Of a DNA stretch of 64,000 bases, positions 16,864 to 26,460 are shown piece by piece. The DNA comes from Ignatzschineria sp. F8392 (GTDB lineage Bacteria > Pseudomonadota > Gammaproteobacteria > Cardiobacteriales > Wohlfahrtiimonadaceae). The stretch is taken from assembly GCF_002252045.1 (NCBI RefSeq), contig NZ_NEFF01000002.1:124001-188000 (forward strand), read 5' to 3'. The position numbers were made by a program, and so were the translations under genes. The notes beneath the pieces were generated by a model. It was not told where the DNA came from. It made no database searches and was given only the letters and a program-made list of their open reading frames with translations. Positions within the stretch are counted from its first letter, which is position 1; each line of letters starts with the position of its first letter.

Positions 16864-18162
16864 TTAATAGCCCATCCCAAAACGGGCGATACGCTTTTTA
16901 AGGGGTTTTAAGAAATTGATTCCTCGAAGAGCGATATTGCGCAATTGTGGTGCGCAGGACCAATCGATTCCAAAACTTCGAACTAAGAAGTCAGTCGCAC
17001 CTACTACTTTTACCACATCCCGGCGGCGCTCTCGTTGATACCACTCAAGATCATGGAGTGTGGGGATATTTCCCGACTCAAAGAAGGGCAGCAGTAACTC
17101 ACAATCACGAAAACCGAGATTGAGCCCTTGTCCGGCAATGGGATGCAGTGAATGGGCGCTATTACCAATCAATGTTAAACAGGGTTTACAGACCTCTTTG
17201 GGCACCATCAAGGTAAGATCCCAGACATGGCGCTCTGTTACCATCTCAATATCACCTAGCTCATAGCCGATACGGAAGATCACCTCATTGGCAAATTGTA
17301 GATTACTCGCCTTCTGCCAATGCTCCTTATCCCGACTATCGGCGATTAATACCACCGCCATCTCGTGACTTCCCACCGGCAGGAGGGCCAGAGGACCATC
17401 ACTGGTAAAGCGCTCATACGCCATATTGTGGTGTGGATGCTCAAATTTAGCACGCGCAATCACCGCAACCTGACCATAATCACTATGGAATGATTCAATA
17501 CCAGAGAGTTGTCGCAGATGAGAGTGCATCCCTTCAGCGGCAATGACCCAATCAAAAATCGCCTCTTCCGATACTTTTTCGGCCTCTTTGGTGGTGATTA
17601 GATGACAGAGCGCTTGCTCGCGATTGCTCTGCTTCGGAGCGATCTCTTCCACCAATTGATAGTTACGCAATGTGGTCTGATCTCGATACTCAATATTAGG
17701 GCAACGATCGATCGCGACGAGCATCTCTAAACGAAGACGCCCTAAGGGAACTAATGCCCCAAAGGATTGCAGATTATGTTCTGAAGCGAAGAGCTCCACC
17801 TTCGTGGCATACCCTTTTTCTGAGACATGAACAGACTCAATCGGCGTGGCATAAGGTTTGAGCGCCTGCCAAATATCGATCTTTTCCAGATATTTAACGG
17901 AACGATAAGAGAGCGCAATCATGCGTGTATCTTCATTGAGTAGCTCTATCGTCGGCCTTGGATGTTGATCGACAATCACAATCGAGAGGGGGGAATCTTT
18001 TAGCCCCAATGCAAATGAGAGCCCGATCGGTCCGGCACCGGAGATTAAGAGCCGTTTAGTAGGTTTCTGACCCGGCTTCTTCCTTTGCTTCTGATCATGT
18101 TTTTGATCATGCTTCTGATCATGCTTCTGAGCGTGTCTATTTTGATCTAATGTCTGTTCCAT
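16864..18162 (-). CDS. ubiH: UbiH-family FAD monooxygenase (probable 2-octaprenyl-6-methoxyphenol hydroxylase)
   Basis: This 432-aa protein is the second ubiquinone-type hydroxylase in the locus. FAD-binding features are LLISGAGPIGLSFALGL (about residue 38), DWVIAAEGMHSHLRQL (about 205) and LTLIGNSAHSLHPIAGQG (about 325). In the last motif the usual GDAAH reads GNSAH, as seen in some UbiH sequences. The first 35 residues are an unusual basic/His-rich tail with three KHDQ repeats encoded by a 12-bp tandem repeat at 18090-18140; translation could begin later, but no in-frame ATG precedes the fold. Confidence 0.88.
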   Translation of the reverse strand: MEQTLDQNRHAQKHDQKHDQKHDQKQRKKPGQKPTKRLLISGAGPIGLSFALGLKDSPLSIVIVDQHPRPTIELLNEDTRMIALSYRSVKYLEKIDIWQALKPYATPIESVHVSEKGYATKVELFASEHNLQSFGALVPLGRLRLEMLVAIDRCPNIEYRDQTTLRNYQLVEEIAPKQSNREQALCHLITTKEAEKVSEEAIFDWVIAAEGMHSHLRQLSGIESFHSDYGQVAVIARAKFEHPHHNMAYERFTSDGPLALLPVGSHEMAVVLIADSRDKEHWQKASNLQFANEVIFRIGYELGDIEMVTERHVWDLTLMVPKEVCKPCLTLIGNSAHSLHPIAGQGLNLGFRDCELLLPFFESGNIPTLHDLEWYQRERRRDVVKVVGATDFLVRSFGIDWSCAPQLRNIALRGINFLKPLKKRIARFGMGY

Positions 18163-18322
18163 AGGAGCGATCCTCTGTTATAGATGCCATTCATTGTAGC
18201 GATCTTTTTCTCTCTCCTATTGATATATCACAAGGATTGATCATAAGTTAGGCAGAGAAATTGTAAAATACTCTTGAGCTAAAAAGCTCTAAAATATTTT
18301 AAGATCTATTTCTACGATCTCG

Positions 18323-19090
18323 CTACTCAATCGTTGGTAGGCTTAAGATCTCGTAACCATCATCTGTGACTAATACCGCATGCTCCCACTGTGCTGTGAG
18401 TGAGCGGTCACGCGTTACGGCCGTCCAACCATCACCTAAGACCTTCACCGCTGCCTTACCGACATTGATCATCGGCTCAATGGTAAAGATCATCCCCGGC
18501 TCCATAATCTCCGTCACTAAAGGGGAGTCATAATGGAGTACTTGTGGCGCTTCATGCAGACTTAAACCCACGCCGTGACCACAGAAATCTTGGACTACAG
18601 AGTAGTGATGCGCATGTGCATGCTTTTGAATCGCACGACCAATATCTCTAAAAGGCGCACCTGGCTTAACCTCTTCAATCCCTAACATCATGCACTCATA
18701 GGTGACATCTACCAAGCGTTTTGCCAAGATGGAGACTTCCCCCACACAGAACATTTGACTTGAATCACCAAAGAAGCCATCTTTTGCCAAGCAGATATCG
18801 ATATTAACAATATCGCCCTCTTTCAACGCGCGATCGCCGGGAATTCCGTGACAGACCACATGATTGACAGAGATACAGCTCGCACCGGGGAAAGGAGGCT
18901 GACCATAGTTAAGGCTTCCTGAGATTAACCCTTCTTCATTCATCCAGCCGTGGATCATATCATCGAGCTCTTTAGTAGTGACGCCTGCTTTCACAAAAGG
19001 CTTCACCCGTTTTAAGAGATTGGCCACCGCCTGATTCGCTTTCCGAATACCTGCTATTTGGGTCTCATTCTTTACAATAATTTTTGACAT
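18323..19090 (-). CDS. map: Type I methionine aminopeptidase
   Basis: This enzyme removes the initiator Met from nascent proteins using a two-metal centre. The 255-aa protein has the metal ligands in NIDICLAKDGFFGDSSQMF (two Asp), CGHGVGLSLHEAP (His), FTIEPMINVG (Glu) and AQWEHAVLVT (Glu), in order. The His in SVNHVVCHGIPG is the substrate-site residue. rpsB-tsf are the usual neighbours of map in many bacteria but are not here. The region upstream is repeat-rich with no visible partner gene. Confidence 0.96.
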   Translation of the reverse strand: MSKIIVKNETQIAGIRKANQAVANLLKRVKPFVKAGVTTKELDDMIHGWMNEEGLISGSLNYGQPPFPGASCISVNHVVCHGIPGDRALKEGDIVNIDICLAKDGFFGDSSQMFCVGEVSILAKRLVDVTYECMMLGIEEVKPGAPFRDIGRAIQKHAHAHHYSVVQDFCGHGVGLSLHEAPQVLHYDSPLVTEIMEPGMIFTIEPMINVGKAAVKVLGDGWTAVTRDRSLTAQWEHAVLVTDDGYEILSLPTIE

Positions 19091-19094
19091 AAAC

Positions 19095-19250
19095 TCAATT
19101 CCTAATTCTTTATCTAATTCTTTATCTAATGCTATATCTAATTCTTTATCTGAATTCTAATCTTGATTCTTTATCTAAACCTAAACTTAAACCTAATCCT
19201 GACTCCAGTCTTGATTCTGATGCTCGTTCTGATTCTGACGCTGATTCACT
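19095..19250. repeat. Short tandem repeats upstream of map
   Basis: Four near-copies of AATTCTTTATCT (19101-19155) are followed by degenerate CTAAACCTAAACTTAAACC and then by GATTCTGA/C repeats to about 19250. These are slippage-type arrays lying between map and the dcd terminator. Confidence 0.65.
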
Positions 19251-19274
19251 CTTCGTAGTGCAATCAGCAAAGGG

Positions 19275-19308
19275 GTAAAAAACGAGAAGCTCCTAGAGAG
19301 GAGCTTCT
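19275..19308 (-). terminator. Rho-independent terminator of dcd
   Basis: AGAAGCTCCT (19285-19294) and AGGAGCTTCT (19299-19308) form a perfect 10-bp stem with loop AGAG. On the minus strand it is followed by CGTTTTTT. It lies 18 bp past the dcd stop. Confidence 0.88.
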
Positions 19309-19325
19309 ACACAGATGAACGATTG

Positions 19326-19892
19326 TTAAGTTCTTGGAAGCGTCACACCGGTCTGCCCTTGGTACTTCCCGCCGCGATCCTTATAGGAGATATCACACTC
19401 CTGATCCGACTCAAAGAAGAGCATCTGCGCAACACCTTCACCGGCATAGATCTTTGCAGGAAGATTGGTCGTATTGGAAAACTCCAATGTCACATGCCCT
19501 TCCCACTCCGGCTCTAACGGGGTGACATTCACAATAATGCCACAACGCGCATAGGTGGATTTGCCAAGACAGATGGTCAATACCGAGCGAGGAATCCGGA
19601 AATACTCCACTGTACGTGCTAACGCAAAGGAGTTGGGGGGAATAATACAGACATCAGAGACAAGATCTACAAAGCTATTCTCATCGAAGTTTTTAGGATC
19701 GACGATACTAGAATTGATATTGGTAAAGATCTTAAACTCATTACTACAACGCACATCATAACCATAGCTTGATGTTCCATAGCTAATAATGCGACCTGTC
19801 TCATTCTCTCTGACTTGCCCTGGCTCGAAAGGCTCAATCATGCGATGCTTCTCTGCCTGCTCTCGAATCCAATGGTCTGCTTTAATTGACAT
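19326..19892 (-). CDS. dcd: dCTP deaminase
   Basis: Dcd deaminates dCTP to dUTP, supplying thymidylate synthesis. The 188-aa protein carries [19 protein letters not shown], the nucleotide-binding [19 protein letters not shown] containing the active-site Arg, and catalytic Glu in [13 protein letters not shown] (near 138). The C-terminal [12 protein letters not shown] is the lid that closes on substrate. apbC ends 30 bp upstream and is transcribed in the same direction, an arrangement found in many gammaproteobacteria. Confidence 0.97.
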   Translation of the reverse strand: MSIKADHWIREQAEKHRMIEPFEPGQVRENETGRIISYGTSSYGYDVRCSNEFKIFTNINSSIVDPKNFDENSFVDLVSDVCIIPPNSFALARTVEYFRIPRSVLTICLGKSTYARCGIIVNVTPLEPEWEGHVTLEFSNTTNLPAKIYAGEGVAQMLFFESDQECDISYKDRGGKYQGQTGVTLPRT

Positions 19893-19922
19893 ACGTTTTC
19901 CTTCCTACAAATAGAATGTAAA

Positions 19923-21029
19923 TTACTTCAACTCTTTTCCTTGTGATTGCTGTACGACCACTTTTGGAAAGCCGGCCATTCTATCACGTTCTCTTAAAGA
20001 GAGTTTTGCCGCCATCTTGAGCGCAATATCTCGATAGAGTTTTGCTAAGTGATCATCTGTCGTCGCCGTAGGTTGACCACGATCTGCCTCTTCACGAATC
20101 TTAATATCAAGTGGCATACGGCCTAAAAGGGTGATTCCCTCTTTCTCTGCTAAAGCGCGACCACCGTCGGTACCAAAGATCGCCTCTTCATGACCACAAT
20201 TTGAGCAGATGTGGTAGCTCATATTCTCCACAACTCCTAAGATTGGAATCCCCACCTTTTCAAACATGGTGATCCCTTTACGTGCATCGAGTAGCGCAAT
20301 ATCTTGTGGTGTTGTTACGATAACACTGCCCGATACCGGCACTTGCTGAGCAAGCGTTAATTGGATATCTCCTGTTCCAGGCGGCATATCCACAATGAGG
20401 TAATCGAGATCTTTCCAGTTGGTCTCTTTTAACATCTGTGCAAGCGCAGAAACTGCCATCGGTGCGCGCCAAATGGCGGCATCACGATCGGCAATGAGAT
20501 AACCGATAGAGTTGGTCTGTAATCCTTGTGTCTCCACCGGCTCCATCGATTTACCATCGAGTGAAACAGGCTTTTCATGACTATTGAGCATCGTCGGTAA
20601 GCTTGGGCCATAGATATCGGCATCCAAAATCCCCACTTTTGCCCCTTCATTGAGAAGCGAGAGTGCAAGGTTTACCGATGTTGTCGATTTCCCAACGCCC
20701 CCTTTCCCAGATGCAACAGCAATAATATTGCGAACATTAGGAAGGGCATGGAGCTGACCTTGAACTTTATGGGCGACCACTTTTGTGGAGACTGAAACCG
20801 CTGCATCAACGCCACACTTTGCTTTGATCTCTGCTTCAAAATGTTCTTTTAACGCTTCGCTATGCGCTTTGGCAAAGAAACCTAGAACGATATCGACCTT
20901 CACTGCCGGCGATGCGCCCTCATTGATCTCTATCGACTTCACACACCCCGCAGAGAGAAGATCAACCTCTAAATAGGGGTCTTGATACTGCTGAATAATC
21001 TCTTCAATCGTCGCTTTTGTTACGTTCAT
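19923..21029 (-). CDS. apbC: ApbC/Mrp-family iron-sulfur carrier ATPase
   Basis: Mrp/ApbC proteins assemble and transfer Fe-S clusters. The 368-aa protein has an N-terminal MIP18-like domain (residues 1-85), the deviant Walker A GKGGVGKSTTSVNLA (about 108), DLDYLIVDMPPGTGD (about 200) and a cluster-binding CxxC in HICSNCGHEEAIFG (about 275). A short linker and a C-terminal basic tail follow. It lies 30 bp upstream of dcd on the same strand. Confidence 0.95.
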   Translation of the reverse strand: MNVTKATIEEIIQQYQDPYLEVDLLSAGCVKSIEINEGASPAVKVDIVLGFFAKAHSEALKEHFEAEIKAKCGVDAAVSVSTKVVAHKVQGQLHALPNVRNIIAVASGKGGVGKSTTSVNLALSLLNEGAKVGILDADIYGPSLPTMLNSHEKPVSLDGKSMEPVETQGLQTNSIGYLIADRDAAIWRAPMAVSALAQMLKETNWKDLDYLIVDMPPGTGDIQLTLAQQVPVSGSVIVTTPQDIALLDARKGITMFEKVGIPILGVVENMSYHICSNCGHEEAIFGTDGGRALAEKEGITLLGRMPLDIKIREEADRGQPTATTDDHLAKLYRDIALKMAAKLSLRERDRMAGFPKVVVQQSQGKELK

Positions 21030-21109
21030 AGGTTCATCCTCGCTAAAATAAAATGGGTGGATCTATTCTAACACCGCTTGACAAATAAATTAACCGAGAT
21101 TCTTCTCTC

Positions 21110-21275
21110 GCCTCAATCTTAAGAGTTGAATGATTCTTGAGAGTCTTAAAAACCTTGAGATCCTTGAGAACCTTCAGATCTTTAATAGCCTTAAGAGTCT
21201 TGAGAATCTTGAAGGTCCTGAGCATCTTGATGCTGAGAATCTTGATGCTGAGAATCTTGATGTTGCGAATGAAGA
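21110..21275. repeat. 9-10-bp degenerate tandem repeat array at the tsaE 3' end and beyond
   Basis: Reiterations of the type TCTTGAGAA/CCTTGAGAT run from about 21130 to 21215. They continue into three near-exact 15-bp AATCTTGATGCTGAG units (21216-21260) that lie inside the tsaE coding end. The array encodes the SQHQD tail of TsaE. It looks like ongoing slippage at a gene end. Confidence 0.7.
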
Positions 21276-21928
21276 TGCGTGATCAACGCTTCCCCTTTCT
21301 CACTCTGAGGGAGAAGGCGAAGGGTTAATGCTTCCCCCTCTCGCGCTAAGAAGAGCTCAATATCTGCCATCGGCAAAACGCCTTCCCCTTTCTCGGGCCA
21401 CTCAATCAGCCAGATCCCCTGCTCTTCCAATAATCCTAAATCATAGAGCTCTAAAGGAGAGGCTAAGCGGTAGAGATCCGCATGATAGATCATCATCAAC
21501 TCTGAGAAAGGCTCTGCCCCCTTGCCAGCACGCTTTCCATTATCACGCTTCTCGTGCTTCCCATTCTTACCGCGCCCCTTCTCGATCACCTCTTCTGGAA
21601 GTGTGATCTCATAAGGCTCAATTAAGGTATAAGTTGGGCTCTTCACCGCACCCTTAATGCCGAAAGCTTGGATAAAGTAGCGCGCAAAGGTGGTCTTGCC
21701 GGCCCCTAAATTACCATGAAGATAGAGCTTAAGATCACGCCACTTGAGACTTCTCATCTCTCTTTGCAAGAGCGTGACAAATTGTTGTGCGAAAGCTCTT
21801 GTTGCCGCCTCTGTAGGAAGCTGTAGCTCAAGCTCTCCTCGATTGTTGAGAGTAGAATTGAGTATGACCACCGCAGCGACCGCCTCTTCATCTTCTACCA
21901 TTAAAAGTTCTTCATCCTTTTGATCCAT
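21191..21928 (-). CDS. tsaE: TsaE, tRNA threonylcarbamoyladenosine synthesis ATPase, with repeat tails
   Basis: TsaE is the ATPase partner of TsaB/TsaD in t6A tRNA modification. The ATP-binding motif is LYLHGNLGAGKTTFARYFIQ, followed by GAVKSPTYTLIEPYE, HADLYRLASPLELYDLGL and WLIEWPEKGEGVLP, which are family signatures. The start at 21928 has GAGGAGATC about 9 bp upstream; an ATG at 21970 directly abuts the upstream gene's stop. The protein is longer than the about 155-residue norm because of an acidic N-terminus, a basic insertion (KGRGKNGKHEKRDNGKRAGK) and a C-terminal tail of three HSQHQD-like units. Confidence 0.92.
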   Translation of the reverse strand: MDQKDEELLMVEDEEAVAAVVILNSTLNNRGELELQLPTEAATRAFAQQFVTLLQREMRSLKWRDLKLYLHGNLGAGKTTFARYFIQAFGIKGAVKSPTYTLIEPYEITLPEEVIEKGRGKNGKHEKRDNGKRAGKGAEPFSELMMIYHADLYRLASPLELYDLGLLEEQGIWLIEWPEKGEGVLPMADIELFLAREGEALTLRLLPQSEKGEALITHLHSQHQDSQHQDSQHQDAQDLQDSQDS

Positions 21929-21970
21929 TTTTTTGATCTCCTCTTCTACGCACTTACCCATCATGATCAT

Positions 21971-23365
21971 CTATCTTGCCCCACTCGGCGCAGTTGTTAC
22001 AGAAGGTAAGCGACGCGTTAAAATCGCTAATCGTACATTGAGGAAGAGTGCCGCTACCGTTAAGCCGGCAATCAGCCCCATCCAAACTCCCGGCGCTTCA
22101 AGATGTTTGACCACACCGAGATAGTAACTTAAGGGGAAGGCGATCAGCCAGTAGGAGGCGATCCCTAAATACATCGGCACCTTAGTATCCTTCATTCCGC
22201 GTAAAATTCCATTAGCGGAGATCTGCAAGCCATCGGGCAGTTGGAAGAAGAGCGAATAGACAATGAGCGCCGCTGACATCTGCACAATCTCCGGATTGGT
22301 ATTGAAGAGTTGTGGAATATGAAAGCGCGCGAAGAAGAGCATTAAGCTCGTCACTAACATTAATCCCAAAACAACCACTCGCCCCATATCGCTAAGACGG
22401 CGGACACTCTCATAATCCATCCGCCCCATGCGCTGCCCCACCATCGAGGTGAGCGCCATCGCGACACTGAGCGGAATCATAAAGGTCATGGAGGTGATCG
22501 CAAGAGAGATCTGATGACTTGCTACCACAATGGTTCCAAACTGCCCCAAAATTAAGCCAGCAGCAGAGAAGATCGCCACCTCCGCAAAGAGCGTCGCTCC
22601 GCTAGGAATCCCCACACGGATCATCTCCCCAAGACGTGCATCAGGGCGCTTAAATCCACGCAATAACTGCAAGTTACGCAATCTGCGATCGACAAAGGTG
22701 ACCCCCACAAGGAGAAAGAGCATCACCCAGAAGGTAAGGCCTGTGCCTAAGCCGGAACCGATTATTCCAAGGCTAGGTAGCTGAATCAACTCCCAGCCAT
22801 TGACCAAGATATAGTTTAAGAAGGCATTCACCAGAAAGCCGATCCCACAGACAATGGTAATCGGAAGTGGTCGTGCTACCCCTTCACAGACGGCACGAAG
22901 ACTATTGAAGATTAAGATCGCCGGCGCACCGATACTCAGCGCGCGCAGATAGGAGATTGACCCCGGGATGAGATGCTCCTCAACCGATAGAAATCGCAAG
23001 AGATGACCCGAAAAGAAGTTCATGATCAGCACCACGGCAACGATGAGAACAGAGGAGATTAAAAGGCCGTTATGCCAGATCAAGGCAACATCCTCACTCT
23101 TGCCCTTCCCAAATTCGTGGGCACTAAAGATGGCGACACTCATTAAGACACCGGTACTACAGAGAAGAAGCGGATTCCAGATCATCACCCCTAAGCCGAC
23201 CGAAGCCTGTACATTATCATCAAAGTGCCCGGTAATGGCGATATCGACAACCCCCATTCCCACTAAAAACCATTGGGTAATGAGGATCGGTAACGATAGT
23301 GTGATAAGCATGCTCAGCTCATCTCGCTGAAATCTAAATCGTCTATAGACGCTACTCTCTCTCAT
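21971..23365 (-). CDS. MATE-family multidrug/cation efflux transporter
   Basis: The protein is a polytopic exporter with about 12 transmembrane helices; it moves drugs or metabolites out in exchange for Na+ or H+. Characteristic segments include LSLPILITQWFLVGMGVVD, GHFDDNVQASVGLG, GIPSGATLFAEVAIFSAAG and YLGIASYWLIAFPLSYYLG. The frame is open further upstream, but the ATG at 23365 has GAAGGAG 8 bp before it and starts MRESSVYRRFRFQRDEL, so the first 35 codons upstream are unlikely to be used. The tsaE start region abuts its stop. Substrate cannot be inferred. Confidence 0.92.
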   Translation of the reverse strand: MRESSVYRRFRFQRDELSMLITLSLPILITQWFLVGMGVVDIAITGHFDDNVQASVGLGVMIWNPLLLCSTGVLMSVAIFSAHEFGKGKSEDVALIWHNGLLISSVLIVAVVLIMNFFSGHLLRFLSVEEHLIPGSISYLRALSIGAPAILIFNSLRAVCEGVARPLPITIVCGIGFLVNAFLNYILVNGWELIQLPSLGIIGSGLGTGLTFWVMLFLLVGVTFVDRRLRNLQLLRGFKRPDARLGEMIRVGIPSGATLFAEVAIFSAAGLILGQFGTIVVASHQISLAITSMTFMIPLSVAMALTSMVGQRMGRMDYESVRRLSDMGRVVVLGLMLVTSLMLFFARFHIPQLFNTNPEIVQMSAALIVYSLFFQLPDGLQISANGILRGMKDTKVPMYLGIASYWLIAFPLSYYLGVVKHLEAPGVWMGLIAGLTVAALFLNVRLAILTRRLPSVTTAPSGAR

Positions 23366-23687
23366 TCTTATCGCTCCTTCTATCACTATTTCAATTGATG
23401 CTTCCCTTCCCTCTCGCGACTGATCGAGCACTCTGGGCAAGATCGACTTCAGGGAAAAGAGAGCATGCATTCTACCGCAACTTTTAGCGAAAAGTATGAG
23501 AATTCGCTCAATCTCTTAACAACTTCCCCAAAGGGGCACTGCCAACAAGGATCTTCCACGATTCTCAATAGGTTGTAAAATGGTATCAATAAACTGATGC
23601 TCAATCAGCTGCTACCTCATCAGCCGATGCCGGTGCCGGTACTACATGAAAGGTGAAGGGTGATGCGTGACCTGTTCAGAGTGAAAA
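23366..23687. other. Intergenic region between the MATE exporter and uvrC
   Basis: This 322-bp stretch between two minus-strand genes includes the in-frame but probably untranslated extension of the MATE frame. The rest has no open frame with family similarity. There is a small CCGATGCCGGTGCCGGTAC run near 23622-23640. No clear terminator or RNA gene was seen. Confidence 0.5.
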
Positions 23688-25604
23688 CTACGCAGGATCT
23701 CGCAACGCCTGAAAGACTACCTCCGCTAACTTATCACTAATCCCCGGCACCTTTGCGATATCTTCTACGGCGGCATTTTTAAGAGATTCCAAGCCCCCAA
23801 AGTGGGTTAAGAGCGCGGTTCTTCGGCTCTCTCCTATACCGGGGATATCCTCTAATACAGAACGGCGACGCATCTTATCTCGCCTTGCCCGATGCCCTTC
23901 AATGGCAAAGCGATGCGCTTCATCCCGAATCTGAGTTAAGAGATGAAATGCCGGAGAAGCAGGATCGATCAAGAGTGGGGATTTATCGCGAAGCCAGATA
24001 ATATCCTTCCCGCGCACTTTCCCCTCCCCTTCGGAGATACTAATCACCCATTGATCCTCAATCTGTAGCGCTTCGAGCACCTCTAACGCCACTTGTAACT
24101 GCCCTTTTCCACCATCGATCAGTAGTAGATCAGGGCGATCTCGCAATTCACCGCGTTTTTCGCCACGCTTCTCCCGACTCTGAAAACGGCGCGTTAAGGC
24201 TTGGCGCATCGCTTCATAATCATCACCGGGCGTTACTCCCTCAATGTTGTAGCGGCGATAGAGCTTCTTGGTAAATCCCTCTGCGGTATAGACTACATTA
24301 GAGGCCACCGTTCGCTCGCCAAAACTATGGGAGATATCGAAGCACTCAATTCGCTGAATCATCCGCTCATCGAGTAGCGCCTCTTTCTCTCCTCGCCCTG
24401 TCAATTGTGGAAGGAGAAGTTGATTGAGGGCATAGAGCCGATCCTCAATCTGGGTTCGACTTGCCAATTTAATCGCCACCGAATGCTCGGCATTCTGCTC
24501 TGCCATCTCCAGCCAGCGACGTTTACGCCCTCGAATATTGTGGGGATATTGCAGTAAAATCGGATACTCAATCCACTCTGAAAGCCCCAACTTGAGCCAC
24601 TCTTCCTCCTCTGCTGAGAGGGGAAGATTGAGGATAATATTACGCGGTGGAAGACGATGCTCACCATAATATTGCCCCACAAATGCACTCATAATCTCTT
24701 CACTTCGGGTATCTTTCGGCACTTGGGGAAAATAGGCTCTCGTTCCTAAGACGCGCCCATCGCGAATCGTCATCACCTCAATATTAGCCACCTCTGCTTT
24801 TTGGTAGAGCACCATAATATCGAGCGAATCGCGACTCTCCTCCATACGATTTGAGCCTTGAATCTCCCGAATATCTTGGATCTGATCCCGAATCTTCGCC
24901 GCCGCCTCAAATTGTAGCTCCCCGCTATAGTGCTGCATCTTCTCAATTAAGAGATCCACCAGTTGATTTGATTCACCACTCAAAAAGAGCACTGCCTCCT
25001 TCACCGCTTCAAGATAATCCTCTCGGCTAATTTTGTTGACGCAAGGGGCGCTACAGCGATCGATCTGATATTGCAAACAGGGGCGTGTACGATGGGAGAA
25101 GAAGGAATCCTCACACTCACGGATACGAAAGACCTTCTTCATCAGATTTAAGGTCTCCTTCACAGCACCAGAGGAGGGATAAGGGCCAAAGAGGCGACCG
25201 CGCCGTTTACGTGTTCCGCGATAGAAGCTAAAACGGGGAAAGGGATGATCTGAGAGATAGATATAGGGATAGCTCTTATCATCGATCAAGCGAACGTTAT
25301 AGCGTGGGCGATGTGCTTTGATCAGGTTACCCTCAAGAATCAGGGCATCGCGCTCTGTTGCCGTCAGCGTCATCTCCACCGAGGCGATATTGGCCACCAA
25401 TGCGACCGTTTTAGGGGCATGTTGCTTTCCCTTAAAGTAGCTAGAGAGCCGATTTTTAAGATTTTTCGCCTTGCCGACATAGATAATTTGCCCATCGATA
25501 TCCTTCATCATATAGATGCCGGGCGTTGTTGGGGCGTGTCTTAAGAGCTCATCGGCATCAAACTGAGATTCTCTCTTCTTCTCTAGCTCGATCTTTTGAG
25601 TCAT
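23688..25604 (-). CDS. uvrC: Excinuclease ABC subunit C
   Basis: UvrC makes both incisions in nucleotide excision repair. Domains in order are an N-terminal GIY-YIG nuclease (PTTPGIYMMKDIDGQIIYVG), the Cys-rich region (RPCLQYQIDRCSAPC), a UVR domain near residues 185-220, an RNase H-like nuclease with RIECFDISHSFGERTVAS and LLIDGGKGQLQVALEVL, and two C-terminal helix-hairpin-helix motifs (LEDIPGIGESRRTALL). The ATG at 25604 has AAGGAG 6 bp upstream, so the 24 codons further upstream, made of a 12-bp-type repeat, are unlikely to be translated. Confidence 0.96.
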   Translation of the reverse strand: MTQKIELEKKRESQFDADELLRHAPTTPGIYMMKDIDGQIIYVGKAKNLKNRLSSYFKGKQHAPKTVALVANIASVEMTLTATERDALILEGNLIKAHRPRYNVRLIDDKSYPYIYLSDHPFPRFSFYRGTRKRRGRLFGPYPSSGAVKETLNLMKKVFRIRECEDSFFSHRTRPCLQYQIDRCSAPCVNKISREDYLEAVKEAVLFLSGESNQLVDLLIEKMQHYSGELQFEAAAKIRDQIQDIREIQGSNRMEESRDSLDIMVLYQKAEVANIEVMTIRDGRVLGTRAYFPQVPKDTRSEEIMSAFVGQYYGEHRLPPRNIILNLPLSAEEEEWLKLGLSEWIEYPILLQYPHNIRGRKRRWLEMAEQNAEHSVAIKLASRTQIEDRLYALNQLLLPQLTGRGEKEALLDERMIQRIECFDISHSFGERTVASNVVYTAEGFTKKLYRRYNIEGVTPGDDYEAMRQALTRRFQSREKRGEKRGELRDRPDLLLIDGGKGQLQVALEVLEALQIEDQWVISISEGEGKVRGKDIIWLRDKSPLLIDPASPAFHLLTQIRDEAHRFAIEGHRARRDKMRRRSVLEDIPGIGESRRTALLTHFGGLESLKNAAVEDIAKVPGISDKLAEVVFQALRDPA

Positions 25605-25676
25605 CTCACTCTCCTTGTCGATCTTAGTATCATCGATCTCAGTACCGATCTCAGTATCGATCTTCTTACCCATCAA
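25605..25676. repeat. Short tandem repeat upstream of uvrC
   Basis: The block holds several variants of CGATCTCAGTA or CGATCTTAGTATC. It lies just upstream of the uvrC ribosome-binding site. It keeps the uvrC frame open for 24 codons without adding any recognisable protein feature. Confidence 0.6.
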
Positions 25677-25859
25677 TAGAACCTCGCACGATCATACCAT
25701 CATCAAACTTCATACTTTCACAATAAGAAACTTCTTATCCCGCTCTTAAGATTGTAAAGCCTCATCGAGTATGTAAAAATAGATAAAATTTATTATATAA
25801 ATGCCTATTTTGTCGACAAAATTTTACCAAACACTATTTATACAATTATCCCTAAGTAA

Positions 25860-25888
25860 TTGAAATTGAGCTAAAATTAGCAAATAAT
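25860..25888 (+). promoter_or_regulatory. Candidate sigma-70 promoter for the ACT-domain gene
   Basis: TTGAAA (25860-25865) and AATAAT (25883-25888) are separated by 17 bp in the AT-rich 25677-26016 spacer between divergent uvrC and the ACT gene. It would give a leader of about 120 nt. The rest of the spacer shows no gene. Confidence 0.35.
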
Positions 25889-26016
25889 TTTGCTTAGAGA
25901 GGAACACCCATCCAAGTACTCCCCTACCGATTCCACTCCAAAAAATAGCGCCTGATGGCTACTATTTATAACCTTAACCCCCCTAAAATTCCCATTGATT
26001 AAAGGACGATATTATT

Positions 26017-26442
26017 ATGCCCACAAGAGAAGTATCCTTACAAGATATCTTACAAAACTTAGATCCTGTTATGGCTCCTGAAACTTATGTTTATGTAGGG
26101 GTCTCTAATCAATCGCTTCTTAAAGTTTTAGGGTTTGATCCTGTCGCCTTCTTCAAAGAGCCTGAAGGTATCACACTGATTCTTAAGAAAGAGGATGCAG
26201 ATAATAATTTTCTCAACTATCAAACGGAGTATTGTCGCATTATTCTTAACGCCCCTTTTGCTATGCGTTGTGTCGGGCTGACGGCGATTGTAAGCAGTGC
26301 GCTCGCTAAGGCCGGCATCTCCATCATTCCGATTTTAAGTGCTTACAAACGCTCTATTTTAGTAGAGAAAGAGGATGCCCACACCGCCCTTGAGATCCTC
26401 AATGCCATGCAGAAAAAGGTACAAGGATTGGGAGCACATTAA
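26017..26442 (+). CDS. ACT-domain protein (tandem ACT-like, amino-acid-binding)
   Basis: The 141-residue protein resembles the ACT_7/ACT_3-type small regulatory proteins. In the C-terminal half, PFAMRCVGLTAIVSSALAKAGISIIPILSAYKRSILVE (span about 83-120) has the typical ACT beta-alpha-beta pattern for ligand binding. The N-terminal half, including the YVYVGVSNQSLLKVLG strand-turn, is likely a second degenerate ACT-like unit. It is a single-gene unit; the repeat cluster begins about 19 bp past the stop. No pathway can be assigned. Confidence 0.8.
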   Translation: MPTREVSLQDILQNLDPVMAPETYVYVGVSNQSLLKVLGFDPVAFFKEPEGITLILKKEDADNNFLNYQTEYCRIILNAPFAMRCVGLTAIVSSALAKAGISIIPILSAYKRSILVEKEDAHTALEILNAMQKKVQGLGAH

Positions 26443-26460
26443 CTTTCATAAATCACCCTC

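Noticed and set aside
23366-23470. N-terminal extension of the MATE transporter
   Set aside because: The open codons upstream of 23365 lack a ribosome-binding site and family similarity, whereas 23365 has GAAGGAG at good spacing.
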